Origin: Corynebacterium heidelbergense
GTDB lineage: Bacteria > Actinomycetota > Actinomycetes > Mycobacteriales > Mycobacteriaceae
Reading direction: 5' to 3'
Assembly (NCBI RefSeq): GCF_028609845.1
Contig: NZ_CP063191.1
Coordinates: 1 to 64,000 of the forward strand
DNA length: 64,000 nt
The translations under genes were made by a program, and so were the position numbers. Numbering within the stretch: position 1 is the first letter of the stretch; each line of letters starts with the position of its first letter. Under the pieces are notes generated by a model. That model saw nothing but the letters and a program-made list of their open reading frames with translations. It was not told the DNA's origin and searched no databases. Positions 40,620 through 49,049 of this stretch are shown here, one piece after another.

Positions 40620-41119
40620 GCGTCCATCCTCAGGTGGGTTTGGCCGATCCGAATCTCGGACCCGGCTGCCAGCTGCTCCGGCTGGTCCAGGCGTTGATTG
40701 CCGATCCAGGTCCCGTTGCGGGAGTCGAGGTCCTCCACGTACCACTCCGGGCCGCGCCGGATGAGGCGGGCGTGGGTTCCGGAGGCGAAGTCGTCGTCAA
40801 CGACGAGGGTGCAGTTGGGGGAGCGGCCGATGAGGATTTCGGAATATCCTTCAAAGTCGAGTTGAGTTCCGGCCAGCGGCCCGGAGATGACGGTGAGGGC
40901 TTGGGGCGCGCGGCTGCGGCGCAGGCCCCGGGAGCCCCCCGCCGCTGCGGCGGTGGGGCCGAGGGCAGCACCGGATGCGTATGGACTCATACCGGCCGCG
41001 GCCATACCGGCGGAGGCGCGCCGGGCGTCCTTGTTGAGGCCGCGAATTGCCATCCAGATGAAGAACCACAGGACGACCAGCAGGCCCACCTTGGCCACCA
41101 GCAGCAGCGTGGTTTGCAC
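40616..41119 (-). CDS. fhaB: FHA-domain protein FhaB (FipA-like)
   Basis: FhaB is a phosphothreonine-reading adaptor of the PknA/PknB system, with one N-terminal transmembrane helix. The 167-residue product starts at GTG 41119 with AAGGAG upstream. Residues 5-26 are hydrophobic (LLLVAKVGLLVVLWFFIWMA). Residues 85-165 form the FHA domain, with the conserved ILIGRSPNC, GTHARL and SRNGTWI segments. The longer upstream frame is not supported. Confidence 0.92.
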   Translation of the reverse strand: MQTTLLLVAKVGLLVVLWFFIWMAIRGLNKDARRASAGMAAAGMSPYASGAALGPTAAAAGGSRGLRRSRAPQALTVISGPLAGTQLDFEGYSEILIGRSPNCTLVVDDDFASGTHARLIRRGPEWYVEDLDSRNGTWIGNQRLDQPEQLAAGSEIRIGQTHLRMDA

Positions 41120-41292
41120 AGTCCTCAACTCCTTGGGGTTTTGGGCACCGAAGGTGTGTTCACCTGGGGTTCTGATAGGGCCGCTACCTGGCCTTTTCTG
41201 CACTCCGGGCGCAACCGTTGGCAGTGCGTGGGGGAGGGAAGCGGCGGCATTTTAGCGGACGTGAACAGCCTAGTGTAACGGTGTCGAGACTC

Positions 41293-42522
41293 CTAGAGGA
41301 ACTGCACCTCGATCTCGGAGTGACCGAGGGAAATCACATCTCCGTCGGCCAGGAGCCAGTTTTCGATGGGCATGTCGTTGACGGTGGTTCCGTTGGTGGA
41401 TTGCAGGTCGGTGAGGACGGCGTCGTAACCGTCCCACTGAATTTCGGCGTGTTGTCGGGACACCCCGGTATCTGGGATGCGGAGGTCCACCCCGCTGCCC
41501 CGGCCGATAAGGTTCATGCCTCGCTGGAGCCGGTAGGTGCGGTTGCTGCCGTCCCGCAACAACAGGGTAACCGTGGGTTGCGGGGAGTCCACCGGGGCGC
41601 TATCCGGTACTGCGGGGTCTTGCCTTGCGGGGTTAGGCGGCTCGGGGTTGGGTGATTCGGAGTTTGATGGTTCGGAGTTCGGTGCGCCGCGCTCTGGTGG
41701 CTCGGGGTTTGGTTCAGCCGCATTGGGTGCTGCCGAGCTGCCATAAGCGTCTTCACCGGGGTGGCGGTCGCGTTGAGGTCCGGGATTGACGAGTGCAGCG
41801 AGCGATGGGTTGTTGGCGTCCTGAGACGATGCCGGGACGGCGGCCACCGAGGGTGAGGAGACCGACTGGCCGGGATCGGAGGAGGCAGAATTTTCTTCTG
41901 GGCCATCTGGCCGGTGCTGGTTCGCAGACCAGCTGTAAGGGTTGGGTGCGCCGGGATTTTGGGTGCCGCCCGGGGAGTGGCGGAAGTCCTGCGCCGAGGG
42001 TGCGTAGGAGGCACCGGTATCACCCGGGTTGTGATTCACGGGATAGTTCTCCGCCGGGTAACCCCATTGGGCATTCTGGGCATCTGATTGGGGTGTGGGC
42101 TGGGCGCCCGGCTGCGAACGCGGGTCCTGCGGCGGGCGCTGGGGGCGGTCGAAGTGGCAATCGCTTTTCAACTGGCCGGAGTGCAGCGAGCGTTCCGCGA
42201 TGATCTCGATCGCAATGGGCCCGTTGGTACGCCAACCCTGGTTGCGGATAAACCGCGTCAGCTTGTCGGCCAGGAACTCCGCGAGGTCCGGACGCTTTTC
42301 TATCAAACTGAGGTGATCGTGCTCCGAGACGAATACACCGTAAAAACTGGGTGCCAGCGCTTCCCCGTCGGAGTTCACCATAACGGAGCTTTCGGCCTGC
42401 TGCTTGAGCAGATCGTCAATCTCCGCTGGGACCACTTCGCCCCCGAAAACGCGCGCGAAGCCGTTGTCCAGCCCACGTTGCAGCGAGCTGTCCAACTTTC
42501 GGAACTTGCCGAACAGGTCCAT
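41293..42522 (-). CDS. fhaA: FHA-domain protein FhaA (DUF3662)
   Basis: FhaA is the first gene of the operon, a PknB-interacting regulator of cell-wall synthesis. The 409-residue product begins MDLFGKFRKLDSSLQRGLDN. It has the DUF3662 domain (about 1-115) and a long Asn/Pro/Gln/Ser-rich low-complexity linker (about 118-325). The C-terminal FHA domain (about 330-409) has NLIGRGSGVDL, VSRQHAEI and STNGTTVND. The linker contains short EPSNSESPNPEPPNP-like repeats. The ATG at 42522 fits family N-termini; an in-frame TTG lies 15 bases upstream. Confidence 0.93.
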   Translation of the reverse strand: MDLFGKFRKLDSSLQRGLDNGFARVFGGEVVPAEIDDLLKQQAESSVMVNSDGEALAPSFYGVFVSEHDHLSLIEKRPDLAEFLADKLTRFIRNQGWRTNGPIAIEIIAERSLHSGQLKSDCHFDRPQRPPQDPRSQPGAQPTPQSDAQNAQWGYPAENYPVNHNPGDTGASYAPSAQDFRHSPGGTQNPGAPNPYSWSANQHRPDGPEENSASSDPGQSVSSPSVAAVPASSQDANNPSLAALVNPGPQRDRHPGEDAYGSSAAPNAAEPNPEPPERGAPNSEPSNSESPNPEPPNPARQDPAVPDSAPVDSPQPTVTLLLRDGSNRTYRLQRGMNLIGRGSGVDLRIPDTGVSRQHAEIQWDGYDAVLTDLQSTNGTTVNDMPIENWLLADGDVISLGHSEIEVQFL

Positions 42523-42579
42523 AAACCACCAAATCAAAGCCTCGGGAACGAAGGAGCGCCGTGGCGCATTTTCTGCTCC

Positions 42580-42585
42580 AGTATA
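42580..42585 (-). promoter_or_regulatory. Candidate -10 element of the fhaA-pknB operon
   Basis: TATACT on the minus strand (AGTATA on plus) lies about 58 bases before the fhaA ATG. It is a near-perfect -10 hexamer and would serve the whole cell-wall operon. No clear -35 is seen. Confidence 0.45.
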
Positions 42586-42899
42586 GGGCCGCGGGGAATG
42601 CCGGCAGTTACCTCCTGAGGCGCGGTCCCCGTGGCTCTACAGAGTTACGCCCAGGGCCGGGGGCGCAACGGCGGAAGCATTGAAGACCCGTGGGCCGGGA
42701 CGAGGGGTGATAGTTCGTTGGGGTTATCGTCGAGTGGCTCGGCCGGTCGAAATGACGACCCTGGAGCGGGGTGGCTGAAGCAGCGACGATCTGCCCTTTT
42801 GGAGGTACCGCGCGTGCCGTGCTAACGTTTTGGCTCGTCGCACCCGGGTGGCAGCAGTGCCCGCAAGTGTGACTACAACAGTAGAGATGTTGGAGCCAC
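42586..42899. other. Gap between fhaA promoter and tRNA-Leu
   Basis: These roughly 310 bases are G+C-rich, with no frame that resembles a known protein and no RNA gene I recognise. The promoter of tRNA-Leu should lie near its right end. Confidence 0.4.
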
Positions 42900-42983
42900 G
42901 GGCGAGTGGCGGAATGGCAGACGCGCTGGCTTCAGGTGCCAGTGTCCTTTTAGGACGTGGGGGTTCAAGTCCCCCTTCGCCCA
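42900..42983 (+). tRNA. tRNA-Leu (CAG)
   Basis: Acceptor GGGCGAG pairs with TTCGCCC. The anticodon loop TTCAGGT gives CAG within stem CTGGC/GCCAG. A long variable arm (TGTCCTTTTAGGACG) marks a class II tRNA, and the T-loop is TTCAAGT. Discriminator A is followed by an encoded CCA (42984-42986). The lower-G+C island begins just downstream, so this gene is a possible integration site. Confidence 0.96.
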
Positions 42984-43008
42984 CCAAGCGGAATTTTCCA
43001 AACTGCGG

Positions 43009-43060
43009 GACCGGAGGTCACGGACTCAATAAGAGTTCGCGGCCTCCGGTCTTTCTGTTT
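43009..43060 (+). terminator. Terminator after tRNA-Leu
   Basis: ACCGGAGG (43010-43017) and CCTCCGGT (43043-43050) form an 8-bp stem around a 25-base loop, followed by CTTTCTGTTT. It is a plausible rho-independent terminator. Confidence 0.65.
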
Positions 43061-43701
43061 CCCAAGGTGGTCGTTGCGCGAGCAATTAGATTTGGGCCGC
43101 GAGGGCGCTGGCCTGCAGCAACGCAGCGGAGCCTTGAACCTGCTGTAGATGGGCGCGGCTGCCCACTGATCGACTAGAAGCGGTGCTTCAGCCGGGTCGG
43201 CTCATCGTCTTGACCAGCGCAGTTGACTATATAGGTGATAGGTGGGCTGAAGGTTCGGTTCGCACGGTGGGGTGGGGGGTGCACTTGCAAATCTGCCTGG
43301 ACCAGCGGGCTGAGGCGACGCTGCAAAGAAAGGCCGCGAAAGTTGGTGCGTGGTGGGCTCACCCAAACGTTTGTAGGAGTTCGAGAGCGACGTGCCAACG
43401 AGAGTCGGATAACGTTGCTGCGTAGTGGGTCCGTACTAACGTTTGGTGGGTGGCTGCCGTGGCGCCGCCGGTGGCACACTCCGGCCTAGTTCTGTCCGGG
43501 GTCTGGCTTAGCGTGCCACCAGCGGGTCGTCGGTAGGCATAGCTTAGGACGCAGATTTGCCAAGTAGGTTCTACGGCTACCGTGATGGTGACTGGGGCGC
43601 TAGACCGGCAACGACCGCGGAGAAGCACCAGCGGGCGGATCCCAGCATCTGTTTAGTGATAGCAAGCAATCTATCTGACTACGGATGTTGATCGGAAGAA
43701 C
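43061..43701. other. Left end of the island, no recognisable gene
   Basis: These 641 bases have no frame that I can assign to a protein family. They contain an imperfect inverted repeat, CACCCAAACGTTTG (43360-43373) against AACGTTTGGTGGGTGG (43438-43453), and scattered GTTGACTATATAGG-like A/T patches. They look like eroded intergenic or former mobile DNA; no transposase text is recognised. Confidence 0.4.
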
Positions 43702-43794
43702 GTGAAACCAGAAGACTACGAAAGCACCGATTTTGGAGAAGTCTGCATCGAAGCTGGAGTTAAAAACCCGTTTCACCTCTAGCTGCCCAAGCCG

Positions 43795-44877
43795 TTGCCC
43801 AGGGAGCTTGAGTACTCCAGCGAATTGGTAAGAGAACTTACGCGAGCTTCTTCCGCTTTGGGGCATTTGAAAGGGTTAAATGTTCTAATTTCTGACCCCA
43901 GGGTCCTCATTGGACCATATATCAAAAGGGAAGCGCTTGCTAGCTCGCGTATCGAGGGAACCCAAGCTTCACTGTCAGACGTGTTTGAGTCCGAAGTGTC
44001 GGAGGACGAAGTGTCCGATGATATTAAGGAGGTACAACGCTATCTCGATGCAAGTAAGTTAGCGTTTGAACTGCGCGAAAAGTTACCAATGACGCAACGG
44101 CTCTTGCTCAAGGTCCATAGAGTCCTGATGGAAGGAGTCCGTGGAGAGGAGAGGCAGCCCGGGAAGCTCAGAACCAGTCCCGTGTGGATCGGCGCATCCG
44201 GTGATACGCCCTCGACAGCACCCTTTGTTCCCCCATTACCGCAGTATCTCGGAGATCTCTTAACCGACTGGGAGAAATTCGTTAACGACGACGGCCAAAG
44301 ATTACCGACGGTCATCCAGGCGGCGCTGATGCATTATCAATTCGAGACGATTCACCCATTTCTTGACGGCAATGGCCGCATAGGGCGTCTCTTGATCAAT
44401 CTACTTCTTAGGGAGAGAAATGAACTGGAACACCCACTTCTATACCTCTTTCACTACTTTGAAACGCATCGGGCAGAGTACTACAACGCTTTACAGGGCG
44501 TGAGAGAGAAGGGGGACATCGAGAACTGGCTCAAATTCTTCTGCCGTGCTGTTTCGGAACAGGCAGACGACGCTGTTTTCCGGCCGATAAAAATGGTAGA
44601 ACTAATCGAGGCTTATCGCGCACAGGCGGCAAGCGCCCGGTCAAACCTCCCTAGGCTGATAGACATTATCTCCATCAACCCAATCGTGACTGTGAGGTCG
44701 GTTGCTAAAGCACTTGGCATTACAGAACAGGGGGCCAGGAACATCCTTCGAACCGATGCCTCTAGTGAATTCGCATGGATAGATCGTAGTGGTACATCTG
44801 GACGGGGTGGTCGCGAGCGTTGGGTCGCAAGGGATTTCCTGGAAAGCATGGAGGGCCCAATGACGTATCTCGAATGA
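43795..44877 (+). CDS. Fic-family protein, N-terminus cut by an in-frame TAG
   Basis: Fic proteins transfer AMP or other phosphate-containing groups to target proteins. The frame from TTG 43795 (360 residues) holds the whole Fic_N-Fic-winged-helix arrangement. An inhibitory motif, SSRIEG (50-55), fits the S/T-x-x-x-E-G/N pattern. The catalytic loop is HPFLDGNGR (187-195), followed by IGRLLINLL. A C-terminal winged helix lies near 300-330 (SVAKALGITEQGARNIL). The gene is probably meant to start at GTG 43702, which has GGAAGA upstream, but codon 27 of that frame is TAG (43780-43782). Reading through it restores FHL-x-LPKPLPREL, typical of Fic N-termini. Whether a functional protein is made from the inner TTG is unknown. 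Confidence 0.75.
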   Translation: MPRELEYSSELVRELTRASSALGHLKGLNVLISDPRVLIGPYIKREALASSRIEGTQASLSDVFESEVSEDEVSDDIKEVQRYLDASKLAFELREKLPMTQRLLLKVHRVLMEGVRGEERQPGKLRTSPVWIGASGDTPSTAPFVPPLPQYLGDLLTDWEKFVNDDGQRLPTVIQAALMHYQFETIHPFLDGNGRIGRLLINLLLRERNELEHPLLYLFHYFETHRAEYYNALQGVREKGDIENWLKFFCRAVSEQADDAVFRPIKMVELIEAYRAQAASARSNLPRLIDIISINPIVTVRSVAKALGITEQGARNILRTDASSEFAWIDRSGTSGRGGRERWVARDFLESMEGPMTYLE

Positions 44878-44944
44878 TCCGACTCTAGGCTCACCTTCGT
44901 CCGTACGTGATAAAAACCCCTTTGGGGAAAAATGCTTTGAGTTC
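44878..44944. terminator. Possible minus-strand terminator after the Fic gene
   Basis: CCCC-TTT-GGGG (44917-44927) is flanked by A runs. On the minus strand this reads as a short hairpin followed by TTTTTA. The stem is only 4 bp, so it is weak. Confidence 0.25.
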
Positions 44945-45468
44945 GTGTCCGAAACGCCCGTGGCTCGAAGACCACTTAAGCTACTGCTTCTCGTGACATG
45001 TGCGGAATTGGGGCCGCGACTAGCAACTCAGCCCCTTGCACAGGATCAGTCCGCATCCGTCGCGTCGCCGACCGGCTGCACCTCGGAGTCAGTGGGAGGA
45101 GTCACAGGTCCGACTACCGGCCAATTGACCCCTAGCCACACCGATCACGCTCCGATATCGACCGGCACTCCCATGCTCCGGTGCTGGCAACGGAGGAGGG
45201 CTTAGTTGGTGCCGATACCGAAGAACCCCCGTGGAGGGGCCGCGCCAAGAGCGCTGCGGTGATTTTCTCTAGGCCAACAAATCCCGAGGCTCAGCCCCGG
45301 TATGGCTTCTCCGACGCGCACCCGAACCCCGTGGGTGCAAGCATTACCGATCTCGAGAGCGGGAGGCAGATCTGCGCCGAGCTGGACCGGGCGATCGTCA
45401 CGGTGTTCTTGGCAGGCGCATCGGTCTGCAACGCAGTAGGCGAACGGGCGGAGGGTGAGCGGGGGTAG
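44945..45468 (+). pseudogene. Probable decayed secreted-protein gene
   Basis: Two frames appear to belong together. The first (from GTG 44945) begins with a basic then hydrophobic stretch, RRPLKLLLLVTCAEL, followed by Ala/Ser/Thr-rich text as in a signal peptide, and stops at 45205. The second (45181-45468) continues in another frame and contains TDLESGRQICAELDRAIV. A related peptide, KDLNEPRLVRAMVAEF, is encoded in the second copy of the duplication at about 46990-47040. That supports former coding function followed by frameshift. I do not recognise a family. Confidence 0.35.
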
Positions 45469-45565
45469 CAAGTTTCCTTCCACCCCCAGCGCCCACCCGC
45501 GGGCTGTGTAAGCTTCCCATTGCACACCTTCCCTCCAGCTCGCACCAAGTCTAAAGAGAGGTCGC

Positions 45566-45993
45566 ATGAAGCGTTTTGCATCTGTCGCCGCCTTGGCGCT
45601 CACGGCAGTAGATTACTGCCCTGCTGCCTAGGCCGAAGAAGACCCAATCAGGTTGTCGTCCATAGGGGTCAAGGAGCCTGAATTGACCCCTGGACAAGCC
45701 GCAGTCCTCCCAAAAAAGGAAAAGGCGCCGGGGTGGCGGTTGTACTCGGTCAGTCTCAGAATGACTTTCGATCAAAAGCTAGGCGCCTTACTTCTAACTG
45801 TATTGAGGCCAAACAGGAAGAGCTGATGGTCCAGGACTACATCAAGGCCCGTAGTTTTGAACCCACCCAAGTAAGGGTTGGGATCCCTTGCGGGGATGAT
45901 GGAGAGTGTAAGTCGGCTGCGGCGGGGACCAGGACTAGTATCGGAACGATTGTGCCTCCCCTCCAGCCCATCGATGCTCTTCGCTTGTATTAG
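45566..45993 (+). pseudogene. Secreted-protein gene broken by TAG and a frameshift
   Basis: The frame from ATG 45566 gives MKRFASVAALALTAV, a clear signal peptide, then PAA, then TAG at 45629-45631, then AEEDPIRLSS. Replacing TAG by CAG restores an A-Q-A cleavage site, so this is probably a C-to-T nonsense change. Further on the frame shifts near 45730. The +1 frame continues to a stop at 45993 with QEELMVQDYIKAR and a GIPCGDDGEC Cys pair. An RBS (AGAGAGG) precedes the ATG. Intact, the protein would be about 140 residues and exported. The family is not recognised. It lies upstream of another small secreted protein gene. Confidence 0.6.
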
Positions 45994-46008
45994 TAAAGGA
46001 GTCAAGCC

Positions 46009-46350
46009 ATGAACAGCGTTCGTAGAAGGGTCTCCATGGGGCTGCTCACGGCGGCGGTGACGACGGCTGTCTTCACGCCGCAGGCCGGGGCGCTCGGACA
46101 GGATGACCAACGGGTCAAAGATGAACTGGGAACCTATACTGTGAAATGCGAGGTCCATCAGAAATCCGCAGGAGATCCGGTCGTTGGATTTGTTTACGGA
46201 AACAGTTCTAAGAGCGGTGAAGACGCCGAGCAGAGCTCGGGTGATTTCGTGAGTCTTTTCGGCCCGGATTATACAAAACGGCACTGTGAGACCCAACTGC
46301 GATACACACCTCTGGGTGCCTACAACGTCGATGGCCGACCGAAGGAGTAG
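46009..46350 (+). CDS. Small secreted protein of unknown function
   Basis: The 113-residue protein has a signal peptide (about 1-29: MNSVRRRVSMGLLTAAVTTA, cleavage near AGA-LGQ). A mature part of about 85 hydrophilic residues follows, with two Cys (about 45 and 93) that could form a disulfide. AAGGAG lies 6-11 bases before the ATG. It is followed after 7 bases by the 159-residue gene, so the two form an operon; a shortened remnant of this gene precedes the second paralogue at 47244. I do not recognise the family. Confidence 0.6.
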   Translation: MNSVRRRVSMGLLTAAVTTAVFTPQAGALGQDDQRVKDELGTYTVKCEVHQKSAGDPVVGFVYGNSSKSGEDAEQSSGDFVSLFGPDYTKRHCETQLRYTPLGAYNVDGRPKE

Positions 46351-46357
46351 ATGAGTT

Positions 46358-46837
46358 ATGTACATCGGGACAGAACCGTGGTGTTTCTTCACCGATTTTG
46401 TGTGTGCCTACAATGATCTACAGCAAGCGAAGGTGCGGCACATGGGGGCTATAGACGGGGTTCGGCACCTTTACTTCACCGAAGACGCCGACAACCGCAC
46501 CGAGTTTTCTGAGATTGTTCTCTGTTCGGAGCAGGCTCTTCATCAAGGCCATAATCAGCCCTTTTTCGACGAGATGTTTTCTCGCATAGTTGACACGAAT
46601 GAGGATGTGAGCTGGGATGACAAGGGCGCATATGCAAACTTCTGCTTTATGGCTGTCATCAATATACCGGCGCTGAACCAGTACCGGAAAGAAAAGCACA
46701 TCGAAAAGCTGGCCAGTATGCTAGCCCTCGAGTTTGAGGACCCGGAGGACCCGAAACCGGTCAGATTTCCGTCGAAAACCCGAGCTATTCGTGTCAGCAA
46801 GGATGCCCGGGAAATCCCAGGCTGCTCCTACCAGTAG
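46358..46837 (+). CDS. Unknown protein, paralogue A of a tandem pair
   Basis: The 159-residue acidic protein has no signal peptide and no membrane segment. Text includes TEPWCFFTDFVC, YFTEDADNR, QGHNQPFFDEMFS and IPALNQYRKEKHIEK. It is about 80 percent identical by eye to the product of 47244-47720. Five Cys are shared or nearly so. AAGGAG precedes the ATG. The pairing with a small secreted protein and the duplication resemble toxin-immunity or effector-immunity loci, where the cytoplasmic partner is often duplicated, but nothing in the sequence proves that. It ends Ser-Tyr-Gln-TAG. Confidence 0.65.
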   Translation: MYIGTEPWCFFTDFVCAYNDLQQAKVRHMGAIDGVRHLYFTEDADNRTEFSEIVLCSEQALHQGHNQPFFDEMFSRIVDTNEDVSWDDKGAYANFCFMAVINIPALNQYRKEKHIEKLASMLALEFEDPEDPKPVRFPSKTRAIRVSKDAREIPGCSYQ

Positions 46838-47243
46838 TCTGAGGTGTGACCGCGCCCGGTGAGGCCAACGGTCCAACCGAGAATTTCCCTCCCGACCGGC
46901 AACTCAATCCCGCAAGGGAGCCATCGTTTTCGCGCCGTCCATCTGAGCCCGGAACGAGACGCCCATGAGGAGTCGATGTCACTGTTGTTAAGGACTTGAA
47001 CGAGCCCAGGCTGGTCCGGGCGATGGTAGCCGAGTTCCTTTTGACCTTCCGTTCAGCCAAGCTCTTACTGAACGTGTGGGAGACGAACCGGGGTCAACGG
47101 TTGTTTTCCCGCCCCTGGCACCGCGCAGACTCCCGTGATAACTCTCCATTGTACACTTCCCATCGAAAATAGCCAGGCCAAGTCGACGTATACCCCTGCG
47201 TGTGCCTGAGATACTGATGTCCGACCGATGGAGTATATAAGTC
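46838..47243. pseudogene. Eroded left part of the second duplication copy
   Basis: These 406 bases align with DNA upstream of paralogue A. The part around 47010 matches 45385 (CTGGNCCGGGCGAT). About 47110-47165 matches 45495-45535 (CCATTGYACAC context). The last 60 bases match the 3' end of the secreted gene 46009-46350 (ATAC-CC, GCCTRC, GACCGANGGAGTA). About 0.75 kb containing most of two secreted-protein genes is missing from this copy. No intact gene remains. Confidence 0.5.
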
Positions 47244-47720
47244 ATGTATATCGAGACCGAACCGTGGTGTTTCATCACCGAATTCGTGTGTTCCTATAAC
47301 GAACTGCAAGATGCGAAGCTTCGGCATAGAATGTCCGTAGACGGCATTCGGCACCTGTTCTTTACCGAAGACGCCGACAACCGTTCTGAGCTTTCTGAGA
47401 TTGTCTTCTGCTCTGAGCAGGCTCTCCACCAAGGGCACAATCAGCCCTTCTTCGATGAGATGTTTTCGCTCATTGTCGACACAAATGAGAATGTGAGCTG
47501 GGATGATAAGGGTGCATACGGAAGCTTTTGCTTTATGGCTGTCATCAACATTCCGGCGCTGAACCAGTACCGAAAAGAAAAGCACATCGAAAAGATGGCC
47601 TATATGCTATCCCTCGAGTTTGAGGACCCGGAGGACCCGAAACCCCGCAGGGCTCCGTCGAGAACCCGAGCTATACGTGTGAGCAAGGATGCCCGGGAAA
47701 TCGAAGGCTGCTCCTATTAG
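47244..47720 (+). CDS. Unknown protein, paralogue B of a tandem pair
   Basis: The 158-residue protein is closely similar to paralogue A along its entire length (for example identical SEQALHQGHNQPFFDEMFS and LNQYRKEKHIEK). Differences are mostly conservative, so both copies look maintained. GATGGAG precedes the ATG. Where paralogue A ends TAC-CAG-TAG, this copy ends TAT-TAG-TAG: the final Gln codon has become TAG. Its secreted upstream partner has been deleted. Function unknown. Confidence 0.65.
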   Translation: MYIETEPWCFITEFVCSYNELQDAKLRHRMSVDGIRHLFFTEDADNRSELSEIVFCSEQALHQGHNQPFFDEMFSLIVDTNENVSWDDKGAYGSFCFMAVINIPALNQYRKEKHIEKMAYMLSLEFEDPEDPKPRRAPSRTRAIRVSKDAREIEGCSY

Positions 47721-48968
47721 TAGTTAGATAGCGAGGCGAGAAGACCGCGGTTAACGCTGCGGTGCCACATCCCGACGGCACAAACGCGTTCGCCGCCCCC
47801 AGGCAGTCCACAACGGGTCCACCGAGAGCGTATCCGATGAGCATCGCAGCTGAGTTCGTCGAACCCATTGTGGAGAATGCCTTTCGCCGGACATCTGCCG
47901 GTACCGCTGAGGACACGATCAACCGCAGGGCACTGACTTGCCCCGAGTTGCATACGCCAGCAACGAACAGAAGGGCGATGTATGTCGGCAGGTTCCGCCC
48001 GAAGCCCACGGCCAGCAGAGCCAACCCCATGACAATACCGCCAGTGGTGAGAACCCTCGCAGCGTGCTGGCGGCCGAGTCGAGAGGCCGCCCTAGCCCCG
48101 AGTAGCCTACCGACCAGAAACGCTTGGGTCAGGATAGCGAAGGTTATCCCTCCGGCCCGAAGGGTGTCTAGTGCGAAGAAGACCAGCGCCACGTTGTAGA
48201 TCGATGTGAAAATGATCGCGGCCCAAATTATCTGGAACGCGCGCCGCGATGCAGGATCTTGGAGAAGCAACCTTGGCGCCTGGGTTATCTTCGAGACGAA
48301 GCTCTGCTGTCCGCCATGTTCGGACGCCGCGGGCCTTCCCTCCGGGCAAAGACGGCAAGACAACATCCCATTATCACTGCCGCTGCCATCTCGGAGGAAA
48401 CGGCTAACCTCAGTCCGCCGATCTAGAAGAGAACACCGCCGATTCCCGGTCCGATTAAGCCGCCTAGTAACCGGGCGGTGTCCAGACGCACATAGCCCTT
48501 TGCCTCCGCATGCTCTCCTGAATCGGGACCGATCAGACTGACGAGGTGATAAATCGACGGGCACATGATCCCCGCAGTGATCGAACCAATTACAGTACAA
48601 ACCAGCAACACAGGAAAACTAGGCAGAATAAGGATCAGCGCTAGTGAGGCGAGATCCACAACGGATGCAAATAGCGCAACTCGGCGTGGCGACCATCCGT
48701 CAAGGATGGGTACCGTTAATGGGACTAGCGCGATGTTTGCAATCGCGTTACACAGCAAGATACTCGACACCGCTGCAGCGCCATGGCCGTGACGAGCCGC
48801 AAACACGGAAACCGCCACCGTTGTCATGGCGCCGGTTAAAGAGGCTACGAAGTAAGCCAGTATTAGCGGCGAGGTCGCCGGGCGACGTCGCTTAATCAAC
48901 CTTCTTGCACCCAATGATCCATCAAAGTGTTTCTGTGATCGGCTCCGAAACTCGGAAGAGCCGTGCAC
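47671..48968 (-). pseudogene. MFS transporter, broken by TAG and frameshift
   Basis: The N-terminal half (48968-48426) has five or six membrane segments with MFS text (LILAYFVASLTGAMTTVAVS, GPDSGEHAEAKGYVRLDTAR, LLGGLIGPGIGGVLF). It ends at TAG (48423-48425 on minus). Reading through gives IGGLRLAVSSEMAAAVIMG, the expected next helix, so the TAG interrupts one gene. A frameshift near 48310-48350 then moves to the frame that encodes the C-terminal half (from SFVSKITQAPRLLLQD to about 47720). The last about 50 bases overlap paralogue B on the other strand, so the original end is uncertain. Intact it would be about 400 residues; resemblance is to multidrug or sugar-efflux type MFS. Confidence 0.7.
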
Positions 48969-49049
48969 CGGCAGCGTCCCAGGGCCGTCCCCGGGGCGGC
49001 AGGTCGGGTTAGCCCCCGTCCACCGTTCCCGGCCCCTACCCCCTACCCC

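Noticed and set aside
43183..43628. Several 80-90 codon frames at the left end of the island
   Set aside because: They overlap on both strands, have no RBS or family resemblance and unusual Arg/Cys/Trp content, so none is reported as a gene.
43780..48425. Firm claim of amber recoding in the island
   Set aside because: Two of the affected genes also carry frameshifts, no suppressor tRNA is in the window, and neighbouring intact genes end with TAG. Decay is the simpler explanation, so recoding is listed only as a hypothesis to test.
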